Shown: positions 23,766-33,946, counted from the first letter of the stretch. The stretch is DNA of 64,000 nt from Arthrobacter alpinus (GCF_001294625.1 NZ_CP012677.1:2976001-3040000), one strand, 5' to 3'. Notes: generated by a model from the letters alone, not told the origin. A program made the numbers and translations.

Positions 23766-25084
23766 TACTTAACACTCACTATTGGTAGGGATTGTTGCTT
23801 GGATGTTCGGGGAAAGCCTTGGTTGCTGGTGGCTGGGACCAGCTTCTCCAGTAGATGAATCACTCTATCCTCAAATCCACGTTCGTCAGCGTCGGTGAGA
23901 TTGGCCATCAAGCGGACCACAAACCGCATGAGCACGGGAACCGGCATGCCTGTGCGCAATGCCAATTTCATGATGGCGGGTTTACCAATCAGGGAGGCAA
24001 AGACCCTGCCTAGGGTGAAGTGGCTGCCCCACTGCTCCTGCACAAAGCCGGCATAGCCGCGCAGCACGTGATCGGAGGCCAGCCGGGAGTTTGCGGCGCA
24101 GGCCCGCACAATGTGTTCAGCGGCAAACCGGCCCGATTCCATAGCATAGGAGATTCCTTCACCGTTGAAGGGGCTGACCATGCCCCCGGCGTCGCCCAGC
24201 AGCATCAGCCCGTCCGAATAGTGCGGGGTCCGGTTGAAGCCCATGGGCAGCGCCGCGCCCCGGATGGGGCCCACCTGGTTTTCAGGGGTGAAGCCCCAGT
24301 CAGCGGGCATTGCCGCGGTCCAGTCACGCAGCACGGCCCGGTAGTCAAGCTTGCCGAATTCCTTGGAGGAGTTCAGTATCCCCAAACCCACGTTGGAGGT
24401 GCCGTCACCGACACCGAACACCCATCCGTAACCAGGTAAAGGTTTCCCCGCCTTGCCGGGCAGCTCAAGCCAGCCTTCCATCCAGTCGTCGTCGTGGCGT
24501 GGGGAGGTGAAGTAGGTGCGGTACGCCACACCCATGGGCCGGTCGTCGCGCTTCTCGTGCCCGAGTGAGACGGCCGTGCGGGTTGAGTTGCCGTCGGCTG
24601 CCAGTACGACGTCGGCCATAAAGTCGGCGGTTTCACCCGTTTTGCGCCCGGCCCCGTCCAAAACGGACGCCGTGGCACCAATGACGGTTCCGGCGTCGTC
24701 CGTCAACGCCGAAGTCACCGAATGGCCCTCCAGGATGGTGGCCCCTGCCTCGCGGGCATGGGCGGCGAGGGACTCGTCAAAGCCCAGGCGGGTGCGAATC
24801 AGGCCGTAGTTGGGAAAGTTGGAGAGCTCGGGCCAGGGGACCTCGATGGTGCGCCCGCCGGCGATCAGTCGTAGGCCCTTGTTCCGGCGCCATCCCTCCG
24901 CGGGGTCGTGGGGCAGGCCCATGAGCTGGATTTCGCGCACGGCCCGGGGCGTCAAACCATCACCACAGACTTTTTCGCGCGGGAACCTGGTTTTTTCCAG
25001 CACAGTGACTTCCACCCCGGCGGAAGCCAAGTGGTAGGCAGCAGTGGAACCGGCAGGGCCAGCCCCTACGATCAGTACCTTCAC
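23765..25084 (-). CDS. menJ: Geranylgeranyl reductase-family FAD oxidoreductase (MenJ-like)
   Basis: A 439-residue FAD-dependent reductase. The dinucleotide motif is GAGPAGSTAAYHLASAG (7-23), and KVCGDGLTPRAV follows at about 38. The C-terminal FAD motif reads LLGDAGGMVSPFNGEGI. In actinobacteria MenJ saturates one isoprene unit of the menaquinone side chain. Its place between menG and the polyprenyl synthase supports this over archaeal-lipid or chlorophyll reductases of the same family. The last 20 residues (after LLEKLVPATS) are unconserved. Confidence 0.88.
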   Translation of the reverse strand: MKVLIVGAGPAGSTAAYHLASAGVEVTVLEKTRFPREKVCGDGLTPRAVREIQLMGLPHDPAEGWRRNKGLRLIAGGRTIEVPWPELSNFPNYGLIRTRLGFDESLAAHAREAGATILEGHSVTSALTDDAGTVIGATASVLDGAGRKTGETADFMADVVLAADGNSTRTAVSLGHEKRDDRPMGVAYRTYFTSPRHDDDWMEGWLELPGKAGKPLPGYGWVFGVGDGTSNVGLGILNSSKEFGKLDYRAVLRDWTAAMPADWGFTPENQVGPIRGAALPMGFNRTPHYSDGLMLLGDAGGMVSPFNGEGISYAMESGRFAAEHIVRACAANSRLASDHVLRGYAGFVQEQWGSHFTLGRVFASLIGKPAIMKLALRTGMPVPVLMRFVVRLMANLTDADERGFEDRVIHLLEKLVPATSNQGFPRTSKQQSLPIVSVK

Positions 25085-25100
25085 AGTGTGTGGAGTTCCT

Positions 25101-25802
25101 TTAGTTAGTGTCGGCTTTCACGCCGCGGTGCACGGCAACAATGCCACCGCTCAAGTTCCTGTAGGCCACAGAAGACCAGCCGGACTCGGATATCCAGGCG
25201 GCAAGCTCGTCTTGGCTGGGCCACACGCGGATGGATTCGGCCAGGTAAACATAGGCGTCCGGGTTGGAAGCAACTTTTTTGGCGATGGGCGCCAGCGCCC
25301 GCATCAAATATTCGCTGTACACGGTTCGGAACACGGCATTGGTGGGGTGGGAGAACTCGGCCACCACCAGTTTCCCGCCCGGTTTGGTCACCCGCAGCAT
25401 CTCCTGGAGCGCTTTTTTCGGGTCGATGACGTTGCGCAGCCCAAAGGAGATGGTGGTGGCGTCAAAGGAGTTGTCCGCGAACGGCAGGTTGGTGGCGTCA
25501 CCGGCGATGAAGTCAATGTCGGGGCGGCGGCGCTTGCCGACCTTGAGCATGCCCACTGAGAAGTCGCAGGCCACCACATCCACGCCGGCGTCGGCGTAGG
25601 GTTCGCTCGAGGTGCCGGTGCCGGCAGCCAAGTCAAGGACCTTTTGGCCAGGGACGGCGCCCACCGCATCAACCACAATGCGGCGCCAACGGCGTGCCTG
25701 ACCCATGGACAGGATGTCGTTGACGATGTCGTATTTGGGGGCCACGTCGTCAAACATGGCGGCCACTTCTTCCGGACGCTTCTCCAAGGATGCACGGTTC
25801 AC
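25101..25802 (-). CDS. menG: Demethylmenaquinone methyltransferase (MenG/UbiE)
   Basis: A 233-residue class I SAM methyltransferase that adds the final C-methyl of menaquinone. [18 protein letters not shown] at 8-25 and [10 protein letters not shown] at 57-66 (SAM motif I) are typical. [15 protein letters not shown] is the UbiE/MenG-specific block and [14 protein letters not shown] is motif III. It is the first gene of the minus-strand menG-menJ-polyprenyl synthase group and lies divergent from menF with 114 nt between, which should hold both promoters. Confidence 0.94.
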   Translation of the reverse strand: MNRASLEKRPEEVAAMFDDVAPKYDIVNDILSMGQARRWRRIVVDAVGAVPGQKVLDLAAGTGTSSEPYADAGVDVVACDFSVGMLKVGKRRRPDIDFIAGDATNLPFADNSFDATTISFGLRNVIDPKKALQEMLRVTKPGGKLVVAEFSHPTNAVFRTVYSEYLMRALAPIAKKVASNPDAYVYLAESIRVWPSQDELAAWISESGWSSVAYRNLSGGIVAVHRGVKADTN

Positions 25803-25916
25803 CCCCCTAGTCTCTCAAACTTTACGCACCTTCGCTCACCGGTTTGGCGTAGTTGTGGGGGATCACACCGCGGCGCCGCCATTTAGCGCCCGGGCACGGA
25901 GTAATCTGGACTCATC

Positions 25917-27230
25917 ATGACTGTTTCCCTGCGCACCCTGACCACGGCCCTGGACGCTGCCGCGCTGGGCGATCTGGCACCTGCAACCGCATCCGATCTG
26001 CTGTTGTCCGGCACGGATCCGCTGTGTTGGCTGCGCCATGGTGAGGGCCTTATTGGCTTTGGTGAGGCTGCATGTTTTGGTGGGACCGGCCCGAACCGCT
26101 TTGTCGACGCCGAACAGTGGTGGAAAGAGTTACTGGCGGGAGCCGTGGTTGTTGACCCGGTCAAAGTTCCCGGCACCGGGGCGATGGCCTTCGGCTCCTT
26201 TGCCTTCTCCAAGACCAGCGCACACAAGTCCGTACTGATCGTTCCGGAGCTGGTGCTGGGTTCCCGTGACGGACTGTTCTGGCTAACCCAGCTCACTACT
26301 GACGGCAAAGCGCCCACCGCTGAGTCTGCCCATGCACTGCTGCGGCGGTTCCTCTCCGGCCACGGTGACGGCACCGTGCCGGCCCCCTCCCCCGCCGGCA
26401 CCGTGCGCACAGGAGCGCTCACGGAGGAGGAATGGAAACTCTCGGTCGCCGCCGGCGTTCATGCCATTGGCCACGGCGGCCTGGAGAAGGTGGTGCTGGC
26501 CCGCGATGTGCTCGTCACGTTCGAAGAACCCATTGAACGCATATCAATCTTGCAACGATTGGTGGCCCTTTACGGTGAATGTTGGACTTACGGCGTGCGT
26601 GGTCTGGTTGGTGCTACACCGGAGATGCTGATCAAGGTCGACGGCACCACGGCCCAGGCTCGCGTCCTGGCCGGCACTCTGGACCGGGAGGATGAGCCGG
26701 CCGGCGCTGTTGGCTTTGCCGCCTCAGTTCTGGGCGGTTCCGCCAAGCAACGTCAGGAACACGACTTCGCCGTCCGTTCCCTGACACGGCAGTTGGCCCC
26801 CTTCTCTAAGGACCTGTCCTTCCCCGCCGAACCATTCATCCTAGAACTCCCCAATGTCTGGCACCTGGCCTCGGATGTGAGTGCTGAACTGGCCGACACG
26901 GATGGCCACCTACCCACCTCGCTGGCCCTTGTGGAGGCGCTTCATCCAACCGCTGCGGTGTGTGGGACCCCCAGGGAAACCGCGGGGAAGCTCATCCTGG
27001 AGCTGGAAAGAATGGATCGCGGCCCCTACGCAGGGCCTGTCGGTTGGCTCGACGGCGCCGGTAACGGAGAATGGGGTATCGCCTTGCGCGGAGGCGTACT
27101 GGAAACCCCCCGCACGGCGCGCCTGTACGCCGGTGCCGGCATCGTGGAGGCATCCGACCCCGACGCCGAACTTGCCGAGACCTGGGCCAAATTCCGTCCC
27201 ATGCTTCAGGCACTGGGCCTGCACCGCTGA
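25917..27230 (+). CDS. menF: Isochorismate synthase (MenF)
   Basis: A 437-residue chorismate-utilising enzyme making isochorismate for menaquinone synthesis. The C-terminal chorismate-binding domain shows HGGLEKVVLARDVLV (about 183-197), GATPEMLIKVDGTTAQARVLAGT (about 235-257), the acid region LELPNVWHLASDV and the final AAVCGTPRETA plus RGPYAGPVGW. These fit isochorismate synthases. Its location opposite menG argues for MenF over siderophore EntC. A weak stem-loop follows at 27254-27278. Confidence 0.9.
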   Translation: MTVSLRTLTTALDAAALGDLAPATASDLLLSGTDPLCWLRHGEGLIGFGEAACFGGTGPNRFVDAEQWWKELLAGAVVVDPVKVPGTGAMAFGSFAFSKTSAHKSVLIVPELVLGSRDGLFWLTQLTTDGKAPTAESAHALLRRFLSGHGDGTVPAPSPAGTVRTGALTEEEWKLSVAAGVHAIGHGGLEKVVLARDVLVTFEEPIERISILQRLVALYGECWTYGVRGLVGATPEMLIKVDGTTAQARVLAGTLDREDEPAGAVGFAASVLGGSAKQRQEHDFAVRSLTRQLAPFSKDLSFPAEPFILELPNVWHLASDVSAELADTDGHLPTSLALVEALHPTAAVCGTPRETAGKLILELERMDRGPYAGPVGWLDGAGNGEWGIALRGGVLETPRTARLYAGAGIVEASDPDAELAETWAKFRPMLQALGLHR

Positions 27231-27253
27231 TTTCCGCGGTGGCTTCGACACAA

Positions 27254-27278
27254 CCCTTGTCCGGGATTTCAGACAGGG
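27254..27278 (+). terminator. Weak terminator-like stem after menF
   Basis: CCCTTGTC and GACAGGG face each other across a 10-nt loop, with one bulge. No T run follows, so termination is uncertain. Confidence 0.25.
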
Positions 27279-27340
27279 ATGCGTGGTCCAGCCTTGTGCA
27301 CTTCGCCCAGAAGTTGTTCAATAGTGAAACCTCGTTTACC

Positions 27341-27354
27341 GTGATGCAAATCAC
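27341..27354 (+). promoter_or_regulatory. Small palindrome upstream of ABC importer operon
   Basis: GTGATGCAAATCAC has perfect 5-bp arms (GTGAT/ATCAC). It lies 8 nt before a -10-like TACACT at 27362-27367 and 59 nt before the binding-protein start, a reasonable operator position. Confidence 0.35.
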
Positions 27355-27412
27355 TGGGCGCTACACTAGATTTCAAACCGCTGTGCTCCAGTCCAGAAAC
27401 AAAGGGAACAAT

Positions 27413-28351
27413 ATGAACATTTCATCGAGGCTGACCTTACGTCTTGCCGCAGTTACAGCCGTCGCAGCATTGGCGCTGACAGGTTGCACCGACGCATCCC
27501 AGCAGCCGGCACCCGGTTCCACGGCAAGTGCCGGCGGAGCAGCCGCCTTCGATCCCACCACCGCACCCAAAGACGAGGCACTGATCGCTCTCCTCCCGGC
27601 GGCGTTGAAGGACAAAGCCACCCTGGAAATTGGCTCAGATACCTCTTACGAGCCCGCCGAATTCCTGGACAAGGATGGCCAGACGCCGGTTGGTTACGAC
27701 ATTGACATGGCAAAGGCCATCGCAGCCACTTTGGGCAAGAAAGCTGTTGCCCACACAGCAGACTTCCCGACCATTCTGCCCAAGCTGGGCACCGTGTATG
27801 ACCTAGGTATGTCTTCTTTCACCATCACGCAAGAGCGCTCCAAGGCCGTTAACTTTGTTAGCTACTTCAACGCAGGTACCCTCTGGGCAGTGCAAAAGGG
27901 CAACCCCAATAAGATCACCATGGATGACCTCTGCGGCAAGAAGGTAGGCGTGCAGACCGGAACGGTTCAGGAAGAACCGGATGTCTCGGACCGGTCCAAG
28001 GCTTGCGTCGCAGCCGGGAAGCCCGCCATCGACATCATCTCGTTGAAGAACCAGACAGACATCACCACCCGACTAGTTGGCGGCACCATTGACGCCATGG
28101 CTGCCGATTCCCCCATCACCCGCAACGCACTGGCCAACACCGGCGGCAAGCTTGAGGTCCTCGGCGACATCTACGACTCCGCGGAGCAGGGTATTGCCAT
28201 CGCCAAGAATGACCTGCCCTTGGCTGAAGTCATCGAAAAAGTCATGAACAAGCTCATCACGGATGGCACCTACATGAAGATTTTGGAGAAGTGGAACAAC
28301 GCTGACGGCGCTATCAAGACAGCAGTGCTTAACCCGGCGGTCAGCAATTGA
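27413..28351 (+). CDS. Amino-acid ABC transporter substrate-binding lipoprotein
   Basis: A 312-residue family 3 solute-binding protein. From ATG 27413, preceded by AAAGGGA, it has a lipoprotein signal with lipobox LALTGC (lipidated C25). The frame upstream is a run-on and is rejected. The mature part shows TLEIGSDTSYEPAEF and GYDIDMAKAIA, typical of polar amino-acid binders, and DLCGKKVGVQTGTVQEE in lobe 2. It would capture an amino acid outside the membrane for the permease and ATPase that follow. The stop overlaps the permease start by 4 nt (TTGA). Confidence 0.88.
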   Translation: MNISSRLTLRLAAVTAVAALALTGCTDASQQPAPGSTASAGGAAAFDPTTAPKDEALIALLPAALKDKATLEIGSDTSYEPAEFLDKDGQTPVGYDIDMAKAIAATLGKKAVAHTADFPTILPKLGTVYDLGMSSFTITQERSKAVNFVSYFNAGTLWAVQKGNPNKITMDDLCGKKVGVQTGTVQEEPDVSDRSKACVAAGKPAIDIISLKNQTDITTRLVGGTIDAMAADSPITRNALANTGGKLEVLGDIYDSAEQGIAIAKNDLPLAEVIEKVMNKLITDGTYMKILEKWNNADGAIKTAVLNPAVSN

Positions 28352-29316
28352 GAAGTCCCCTTGGCGGGAGCCAGCCGGCGGGCGGCGACATTGATTTAAT
28401 CAAGGCCGTGCCCGTCCGGCACCCGGGCCGTTGGGTTGGTGCAGCGGTCATCATTATCGTGTTGGTGCTTGTGGCTCAGAGCCTGGTGACCAACGAACGC
28501 TTCCGGTGGGACATTGTAGGTACCTACATCCTTGACGTCCTTGTCATTCAAGGCGTTGGCTGGACTTTGATTCTGACTGTCGCGTCCATGGCTATCGCCA
28601 TTGTTTTGGCCATCCTGTTGGCGTTCATGCGCCAGTCGGACAACCCTCTGTTCAGGTATGTTGCCTGGGTGTGGGTGTGGTTCTTTCGCGGCACCCCCAT
28701 CTACACGCAGCTGGTGTTTTGGGGACTAGTCGCCACCCTGTACCCCACTATTGTTTTGGGCGTGCCCTTTGGGCCGGAACTGCTCACCGTCAACACCTCC
28801 ATTCTCATCACGGCAAAAGTAGGCGCCATTGTGGGGCTTGGCTTAAATGAGTCGGCGTACCTGGCAGAGATTTTCCGGGCCGGGTTGAAATCCGTGGACA
28901 ACGGCCAGATGGAAGCTGCCGAGGCCCTGGGCATGCGTCGCTCCAAGGTCATGTGGCGAATTGTCCTGCCGCAGGCCATGCGGGTCATCATTCCACCCAC
29001 AGGCAATGAAACCATTGGCATGCTCAAGACCACCTCCCTCGTCTTGGCTGTGCCGTTCACCCTGGACCTGACCTTTGTGACCAACACCTTGGCCAACCGC
29101 ACCTACGAACCGATTCCGTTGCTGATAGTCGCCGCCATCTGGTACTTGATCATTACCTCTGTATTGATGGTGGGCCAATACTTCATTGAAAAGCACTACG
29201 GCAAGGGCGTTGACAATGTGATGAAGGCTCCCGTTATGGCAACAGCCGCTGTTGCTGCCGCACACGCCAAGCCCACCACCGGAACTGATGGAAGCAAGGA
29301 AGGTGGCAAGGAATGA
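28348..29316 (+). CDS. Amino-acid ABC transporter permease
   Basis: A 322-residue HisM/GlnP-type permease. The TTG start at 28348 overlaps the preceding stop as TTGA. Hydrophobic segments begin at about 30, and the N-terminal domain of the His/Glu/Gln permease family starts at [16 protein letters not shown]. The EAA loop is [24 protein letters not shown] (about residues 188-211), with the full E-A-A---G---------I-LP spacing. There is an Ala-, Thr- and Lys-rich hydrophilic tail of about 30 residues. A single permease gene implies a homodimer. Confidence 0.88.
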   Translation: MRSPLGGSQPAGGDIDLIKAVPVRHPGRWVGAAVIIIVLVLVAQSLVTNERFRWDIVGTYILDVLVIQGVGWTLILTVASMAIAIVLAILLAFMRQSDNPLFRYVAWVWVWFFRGTPIYTQLVFWGLVATLYPTIVLGVPFGPELLTVNTSILITAKVGAIVGLGLNESAYLAEIFRAGLKSVDNGQMEAAEALGMRRSKVMWRIVLPQAMRVIIPPTGNETIGMLKTTSLVLAVPFTLDLTFVTNTLANRTYEPIPLLIVAAIWYLIITSVLMVGQYFIEKHYGKGVDNVMKAPVMATAAVAAAHAKPTTGTDGSKEGGKE

Positions 29317-30116
29317 CTGAGACCACTCCCCTGGCCAAAGGGAAAGCCCATGGTGTGAAACCCCTCGTGAAAGTTGAGGGTGTGCACAAGTTCTTCGGTG
29401 AACACCACGTCCTGAAGGGGATCGACATGACCGTCGCTCCGGGCGAAGTTTCGGTCATTATTGGCCCTTCGGGTTCGGGCAAGTCCACGCTTTTGCGGTG
29501 CATCAACGTGCTGGAAACCATCAGCGCTGGCAGGATCTACGTCCACGACTCACTCATTGGCTACCGCGAAGTCAACGGGAAGCTCCATGATCTGAGCACA
29601 AAACATATCGCTGCCCAACGCCGCGAAATTGGCATGGTGTTCCAGCGCTTTAACCTGTTCCCGCACAAAACTGCGCTGCAAAACGTGATCGAAGCACCCA
29701 CGCAGGTCAAACGCCAGTCCAAGGCTGCTGCGAAGTTGAAGGCCTTGGAACTGCTAGAGATGGTGGGCCTGAGCGACCGTGCCGACTTCTACCCGGCCCA
29801 GCTCTCCGGCGGGCAGCAGCAGCGAGTCGCCATAGCCCGGGCCCTCGCCATGGAGCCGGAGTTGATGCTCTTTGACGAGCCCACCTCCGCCCTTGACCCC
29901 GAGCTGGTGGGCGATGTCCTTGAAGTCATGAAGGACCTGGCCAAGTCAGGCATGACCATGATCGTGGTGACCCACGAGATCGGCTTTGCCCGCGAGGTCG
30001 GGGACACCTTGACGTTCATGGACGCCGGCGTGGTGGTCGAAAGCGGCAACCCGCGCGAGATCATCGCCAACCCGCAACATGCACGCACCAAGGAGTTCCT
30101 CAGCCGGGTCCTGTAG
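29313..30116 (+). CDS. Amino-acid ABC transporter ATP-binding protein
   Basis: A 267-residue GlnQ/HisP-type ATPase. Walker A is GPSGSGKST, the Q-loop is [18 protein letters not shown], the signature [17 protein letters not shown], Walker [14 protein letters not shown], and H follows in VVTHEIGFA. It overlaps the permease by ATGA. The strong polar amino-acid pattern ([14 protein letters not shown]) fits glutamine/glutamate/arginine-type importers. The stop at 30116 is followed immediately by an inverted repeat pair that probably terminates the operon. Confidence 0.92.
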   Translation: MTETTPLAKGKAHGVKPLVKVEGVHKFFGEHHVLKGIDMTVAPGEVSVIIGPSGSGKSTLLRCINVLETISAGRIYVHDSLIGYREVNGKLHDLSTKHIAAQRREIGMVFQRFNLFPHKTALQNVIEAPTQVKRQSKAAAKLKALELLEMVGLSDRADFYPAQLSGGQQQRVAIARALAMEPELMLFDEPTSALDPELVGDVLEVMKDLAKSGMTMIVVTHEIGFAREVGDTLTFMDAGVVVESGNPREIIANPQHARTKEFLSRVL

Positions 30117-30170
30117 CGGTGATTGAGCTTGTCGAAATCATGCCCGGGTCTCGACAAGCTCGACCACCGG
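30117..30170. terminator. Inverted family A repeat pair between convergent genes
   Basis: A GATTGAGCTTGTCGAAATC copy (30121-30139) faces GTCTCGACAAGCTCGACCACC (30149-30169, given by position) across about 10 nt. The stem lies between the ABC ATPase stop and the menD stop on the other strand. It probably acts as a bidirectional terminator, although no T-run follows. Confidence 0.55.
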
Positions 30171-30185
30171 TAATTAAGACCCGGG

Positions 30186-31937
30186 CTACCGGGCCAGGGC
30201 CTCGCGGATCTGGGCGTGCAGTTCCCGCAAGCCCTCGCGGGTGGCAGAAACTTCGATGATGCTTCGTCCCTCCACTGGCGGGGCGAGAGCGGTGGTGAGC
30301 TCCGCCGTCGAACGCACCAGCGTGTGCCGCCAACCGAACGCCGTGGCCAGCGCGCCGATGTCCACCGTGTGCGGCGTGCCAAAGAACCGTTCGACGGCGT
30401 CGGCGTAGCCGGGTACCGCGGCAAGGGCGCCGTGTTCCAGGACGGAGAAGATGCCGCCACCGGAATCGTTAAGCACAATGACTTGCAATTCCGCCACCTG
30501 CTCGCTGCTGCCTTGCAGAAGCGCCCCGGAATCGTGCAGAAAAGTGATGTCGCCCAGGAGAATACGGGTGGGAGCCCCCGTGGCCAGCGCAATGCCCGTG
30601 GCCGTGGAAATGGTGCCGTCAATGCCGGCCAAGCCACGGTTGGCGAACACGGTTGCTCCCGGCGCGTGGCCGGCGCCCGTCAGCTCGCCAACGACGGGCC
30701 GGCCCGCCAGATCCACGTCACGGACGGGATTGGAGGAGCCGAGCACCAGGTTGCTACCGGAGTCGGACTGGGCCGCCTCCCACACGGTGCGGGCAACGGC
30801 TGGCCCGCTCATCAAACCGGGGCTGGTATGGGCCTCCAGTGCGGCATCCAACGCGGATTCGGCCAGCTGGCCCGCTTCCTGCCACGCCTCAAGCCATCCG
30901 TGCGGACCAAACCCGGCAAATCCCACGAGCTGGTCCCACTGGGTCAGGACAAGTTCGGCACGCCGCCCGGAGTCAAACCAGGCCACAGGGCGCGGCACGT
31001 AAAGTGCACGCTCCACAGCCGTGGTGGCGAGCAGCTGCGCCACCGGGCGAGAGAGTGTGGGTCGGCCAAAGACGACCACCCGTTCAATGGGCAGTGCCGT
31101 TCCCGAACCAAAACGGTCCAGCAGGAGCCTATAAGGTCCAACCGCATTGGGCCCGAACCGTGCGTTCGACGACGGTTCGGCCAGCAGGGGCAAACCCAAC
31201 ATGCGCGCAAAATACTCGGCGGCGGGACCGGCGCCGTGCCCGGCAACGACCACCGTCCGGTGGCTGGCGGAGGGGCGGGGCATTGCCGGCTCTGCCTCCG
31301 TTGAGCCAGGGATTTCGACAGGTTCAACCACAGTTGTTCCGGGGATTCCGGCAGGTTCAACCACCGGCAAGAGGCGTTCCCATTCGGACCCGTCCAGGGC
31401 CGGGGTCAACGGGTCCCGAAACGCCAGGTTGACCTGGGCCGGGCCGGCAGGGATCCCGTCGAGGCGGCCCTGGGCTGCGCTGAGGGCGGTGGCAATGGCG
31501 CTGCTGGGATCGATTCCGGCGGGGACGTCGGTGGCAAACCGGACCTGCTCACCAAAAATGTCCAGCTGCACGGTGGTCTGGTTCGCGCCCGTGCCGCGGA
31601 GTTCCTCGGGCCTGTCGGCCGAGAGCACCACCAACGGTGTGCCGCTGTGGTTGGCTTCCATCACTGCCGGCATCAGATTCCCCACAGCCGTGCCGGAAGT
31701 TGTCAGCACGGCGACGGGGGTGCCCGATCCCAGGGCCAGCCCCAGCGCCGTAAACCCGGCCACGCGTTCGTCAATGCGGACATGGGCGGTGAGCCTGCCA
31801 TCCGCAACAGCCTCGGCCAGCGCGTAGACAAGTGGCGCGCTGCGGGATCCGGGCGCCACCACCACGTGCCGAACGCCCGCGCGTTCCAGCGCATCCACTA
31901 CGTACCGGGCAGCATCCATCGAACTAAGTAACATCAC
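30186..31937 (-). CDS. menD: SEPHCHC synthase (MenD)
   Basis: A 583-residue thiamine diphosphate enzyme that joins isochorismate and 2-oxoglutarate to [18 protein letters not shown] (26-36) and the catalytic glutamate in [11 protein letters not shown] (about E57) are in the N-terminal PYR domain. [14 protein letters not shown] marks the ThDP/Mg site in the C-terminal domain. Odd: the linker between the PYR and central domains carries [20 protein letters not shown] (about 190-210), encoded by two copies of the family A repeat. Residues after it return to the conserved [16 protein letters not shown]. The start could be ATG 31937 or 31934. Confidence 0.92.
   Translation of the reverse strand: MMLLSSMDAARYVVDALERAGVRHVVVAPGSRSAPLVYALAEAVADGRLTAHVRIDERVAGFTALGLALGSGTPVAVLTTSGTAVGNLMPAVMEANHSGTPLVVLSADRPEELRGTGANQTTVQLDIFGEQVRFATDVPAGIDPSSAIATALSAAQGRLDGIPAGPAQVNLAFRDPLTPALDGSEWERLLPVVEPAGIPGTTVVEPVEIPGSTEAEPAMPRPSASHRTVVVAGHGAGPAAEYFARMLGLPLLAEPSSNARFGPNAVGPYRLLLDRFGSGTALPIERVVVFGRPTLSRPVAQLLATTAVERALYVPRPVAWFDSGRRAELVLTQWDQLVGFAGFGPHGWLEAWQEAGQLAESALDAALEAHTSPGLMSGPAVARTVWEAAQSDSGSNLVLGSSNPVRDVDLAGRPVVGELTGAGHAPGATVFANRGLAGIDGTISTATGIALATGAPTRILLGDITFLHDSGALLQGSSEQVAELQVIVLNDSGGGIFSVLEHGALAAVPGYADAVERFFGTPHTVDIGALATAFGWRHTLVRSTAELTTALAPPVEGRSIIEVSATREGLRELHAQIREALAR
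31308..31366. repeat. Two family A repeats inside menD
   Basis: Copies at 31308-31333 and 31341-31366, head to tail about 33 nt apart, encode VVEPVEI and VVEPAGI in the MenD linker. The spacing is a multiple of 3, so the frame is kept. Confidence 0.7.
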
Positions 31938-31985
31938 GGAACCATCTAATCACCCGGCCGCACCCGGGGCCGACTTCGTCAATTC

Positions 31986-32996
31986 CTACAGCAGTGCATG
32001 GGCACGGCGAAGCCGCTCAAACCACCAGTCACGGCGCCCCGGCGTGGCCGCAAATTTGGCCAGCAGGGCTGGTGTTGCTGCCACTTCCCGCACGGACAGC
32101 CCGCCAGAAACGGCCACCAGACTCTCGGCAGCGACGTCACCGGCCATCAGCGACACCGTGCCCAGACCGCAGGCGTATGGCAGCGCGGGAAGCGCTGCGG
32201 CTAGGGCCACGCCCGCCCGGATCCCCACGGAGCTATCCAACGCAGAGCTAACGACGGCGGGCAGCCCGGCCTCCGCGACGATCTCCAATGCGCGCCGCAC
32301 ACCACCAAGCGGTGCTGCCTTCACGACGAGCAGATCGGCAGCCCCTGCCCGCGCGACAGCTAGGGGGTCGGTGGCTTTCCGCACGCTTTCGTCGGCGGCG
32401 ATCAGCACCAACCCCTTCAACGCACGGCGCACCGCCGCCATCTGCGCCACGGAGGCAACGGGCTGCTCGGCGTATTCCAGGCCAAATACGGAGAGCATCC
32501 GTAGCGCCCGCACGGCCTGGTCCGCATCCCAGGCACCGTTCGCATCCACCCGGATCTGGGCGGCGGGCAGTAGATGCCGCACAGCCCCCACCCGGGCTGC
32601 GTCCTCCGCCAACGACTGTCCGGGCTCGGCCACCTTGACCTTCACCGTGTGCACGGCGTCGAACGCACCCAGGATGGCCGCCACCTCGGATGGATCAACA
32701 GCCGGGACTGTTGCGTTGATGGGAATCCAATCCCGGACCGGCTCCGGGAACCCCTGCCAGCCAGCCTCCACAGCCGAGGCCAGCCACCTGGCCGCCTCGG
32801 CGTCGTCGTACTCGAGGAACGGGCCAAACTCCGCCCAACTGGCCGGCCCGTCAAAGAGCATCACCTCACGCTCGGTGATCCCTCGAAATTTCACGCGCAT
32901 GGGCAGGGTGACCACATGGGCTGCGGCTTGGAGTTCCTCTAAGGACGGTACAGAGAGCATGTGATCACTGTAGCGTTTGTGCCAGCTGGTTCCCAT
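31986..32996 (-). CDS. menC: o-Succinylbenzoate synthase (MenC)
   Basis: Enolase-superfamily enzyme converting SHCHC to o-succinylbenzoate. The longest frame has 336 residues. A start at 32960 (MLSVPSLEELQAAAHVV) is more likely, since the preceding dozen residues look unconserved. VKVKVAEPGQSL contains the catalytic KxK lysine pair, RVDANGAWDADQA and LEYAEQPVA the metal ligands, and AADESVR the third. SSALDSSVGI is the C-terminal acid/base region. It lies 48 nt upstream of menD on the same strand, and its position in a menaquinone set supports MenC over other family members. Confidence 0.9.
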   Translation of the reverse strand: MGTSWHKRYSDHMLSVPSLEELQAAAHVVTLPMRVKFRGITEREVMLFDGPASWAEFGPFLEYDDAEAARWLASAVEAGWQGFPEPVRDWIPINATVPAVDPSEVAAILGAFDAVHTVKVKVAEPGQSLAEDAARVGAVRHLLPAAQIRVDANGAWDADQAVRALRMLSVFGLEYAEQPVASVAQMAAVRRALKGLVLIAADESVRKATDPLAVARAGAADLLVVKAAPLGGVRRALEIVAEAGLPAVVSSALDSSVGIRAGVALAAALPALPYACGLGTVSLMAGDVAAESLVAVSGGLSVREVAATPALLAKFAATPGRRDWWFERLRRAHALL

Positions 32997-33019
32997 GAAA
33001 CTGTGGGAACCTAGGGGGG

Positions 33020-33922
33020 ATGATCACGCACGCCGCACGCTCGCACTATGGCTCCCGCATACCCGGGCGTGCCCCTATTCCGACGGCCCCGTTCATCATT
33101 GCCATGGCCGTTGCCTTGGCCGGATTGGCCGCCACTTTCGTGTTTTTCATCAAGAGCACCGCGGGCCAATACGTTGATGAGTCGGCCTTGGTTGAGGCGG
33201 CTGTGGCCCGCCGCCGCATCGGTGCACAGGCCTCCCAGGTGCTGGATTCATTGCCCGCCACCTCGGTGGTGATCGCTGTGATCGTGGTGTTGTTCGTCAC
33301 CCTTGCCCGCCGGCGCTGGAAGGCTGCGGGGATCGCGCTGGCCGCCATGGCCGGCGCAAATTTGACCACTCAGTTGATCAAGTTTGGTTTGCCCGACAGG
33401 CCCGACGTCGGTGTCACCACGCTGGTACTGAACTCCTTACCATCGGGTCACAGCACTATTGCAGCCAGCGCTGCGGCAGCAGTTTTCTTGGTCGTATCCC
33501 CGCGCTGGCGTCCGGCCACAGCGTTTGTGGGCGGCAGCTACGCCGTCGTGGCGGGCGTCGCCACTCTCATCAACCAGTGGCACCGGCCCTCGGATGTCAT
33601 GGCCGCGTTCTTCATCGTGGCGCTGTGGACAAGCCTGGCTGGCCTAGTTATTTTGCGCACCGGCCCCGAATGGAATGTGTGGCCCGGGGCCCACGCGCAT
33701 TGGGCGTCGCGCCGGTGGTGGAGCGTTGCGTGCTTTCTCATTGCACTTGCCGCCGGGATTCTCACCGCGCTGATCCTGCGCTCCGTGGCAGCCGATCCGA
33801 GCGCCAGCACCACCAGCTTCTTCCTTGCCGGTGTGGGACAGATTGTGGTGGTTGGCTACGGTTTGGCCTTGGCCGGGACAGTGTTGCTGACCTTCCCTGT
33901 ACGACGCCGTTCCTCCCGTTAG
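33020..33922 (+). CDS. PAP2-family membrane phosphatase
   Basis: A 300-residue polytopic protein with the three phosphatase motifs of the PAP2 superfamily: KFGLPDRPD (KX6RP-like), SLPSGHST (PSGH) and NQWHRPSDVMAA (HRX2SD-like, normally SRX5HX3D). The second and third carry the two catalytic histidines. Six or more TM helices surround them. Typical substrates are undecaprenyl diphosphate or phosphatidic acid; which one is used here is unclear. It is divergent from menC. Confidence 0.85.
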   Translation: MITHAARSHYGSRIPGRAPIPTAPFIIAMAVALAGLAATFVFFIKSTAGQYVDESALVEAAVARRRIGAQASQVLDSLPATSVVIAVIVVLFVTLARRRWKAAGIALAAMAGANLTTQLIKFGLPDRPDVGVTTLVLNSLPSGHSTIAASAAAAVFLVVSPRWRPATAFVGGSYAVVAGVATLINQWHRPSDVMAAFFIVALWTSLAGLVILRTGPEWNVWPGAHAHWASRRWWSVACFLIALAAGILTALILRSVAADPSASTTSFFLAGVGQIVVVGYGLALAGTVLLTFPVRRRSSR

Positions 33923-33946
33923 CCTGGTTTGGAATCTTTCCCGCGG

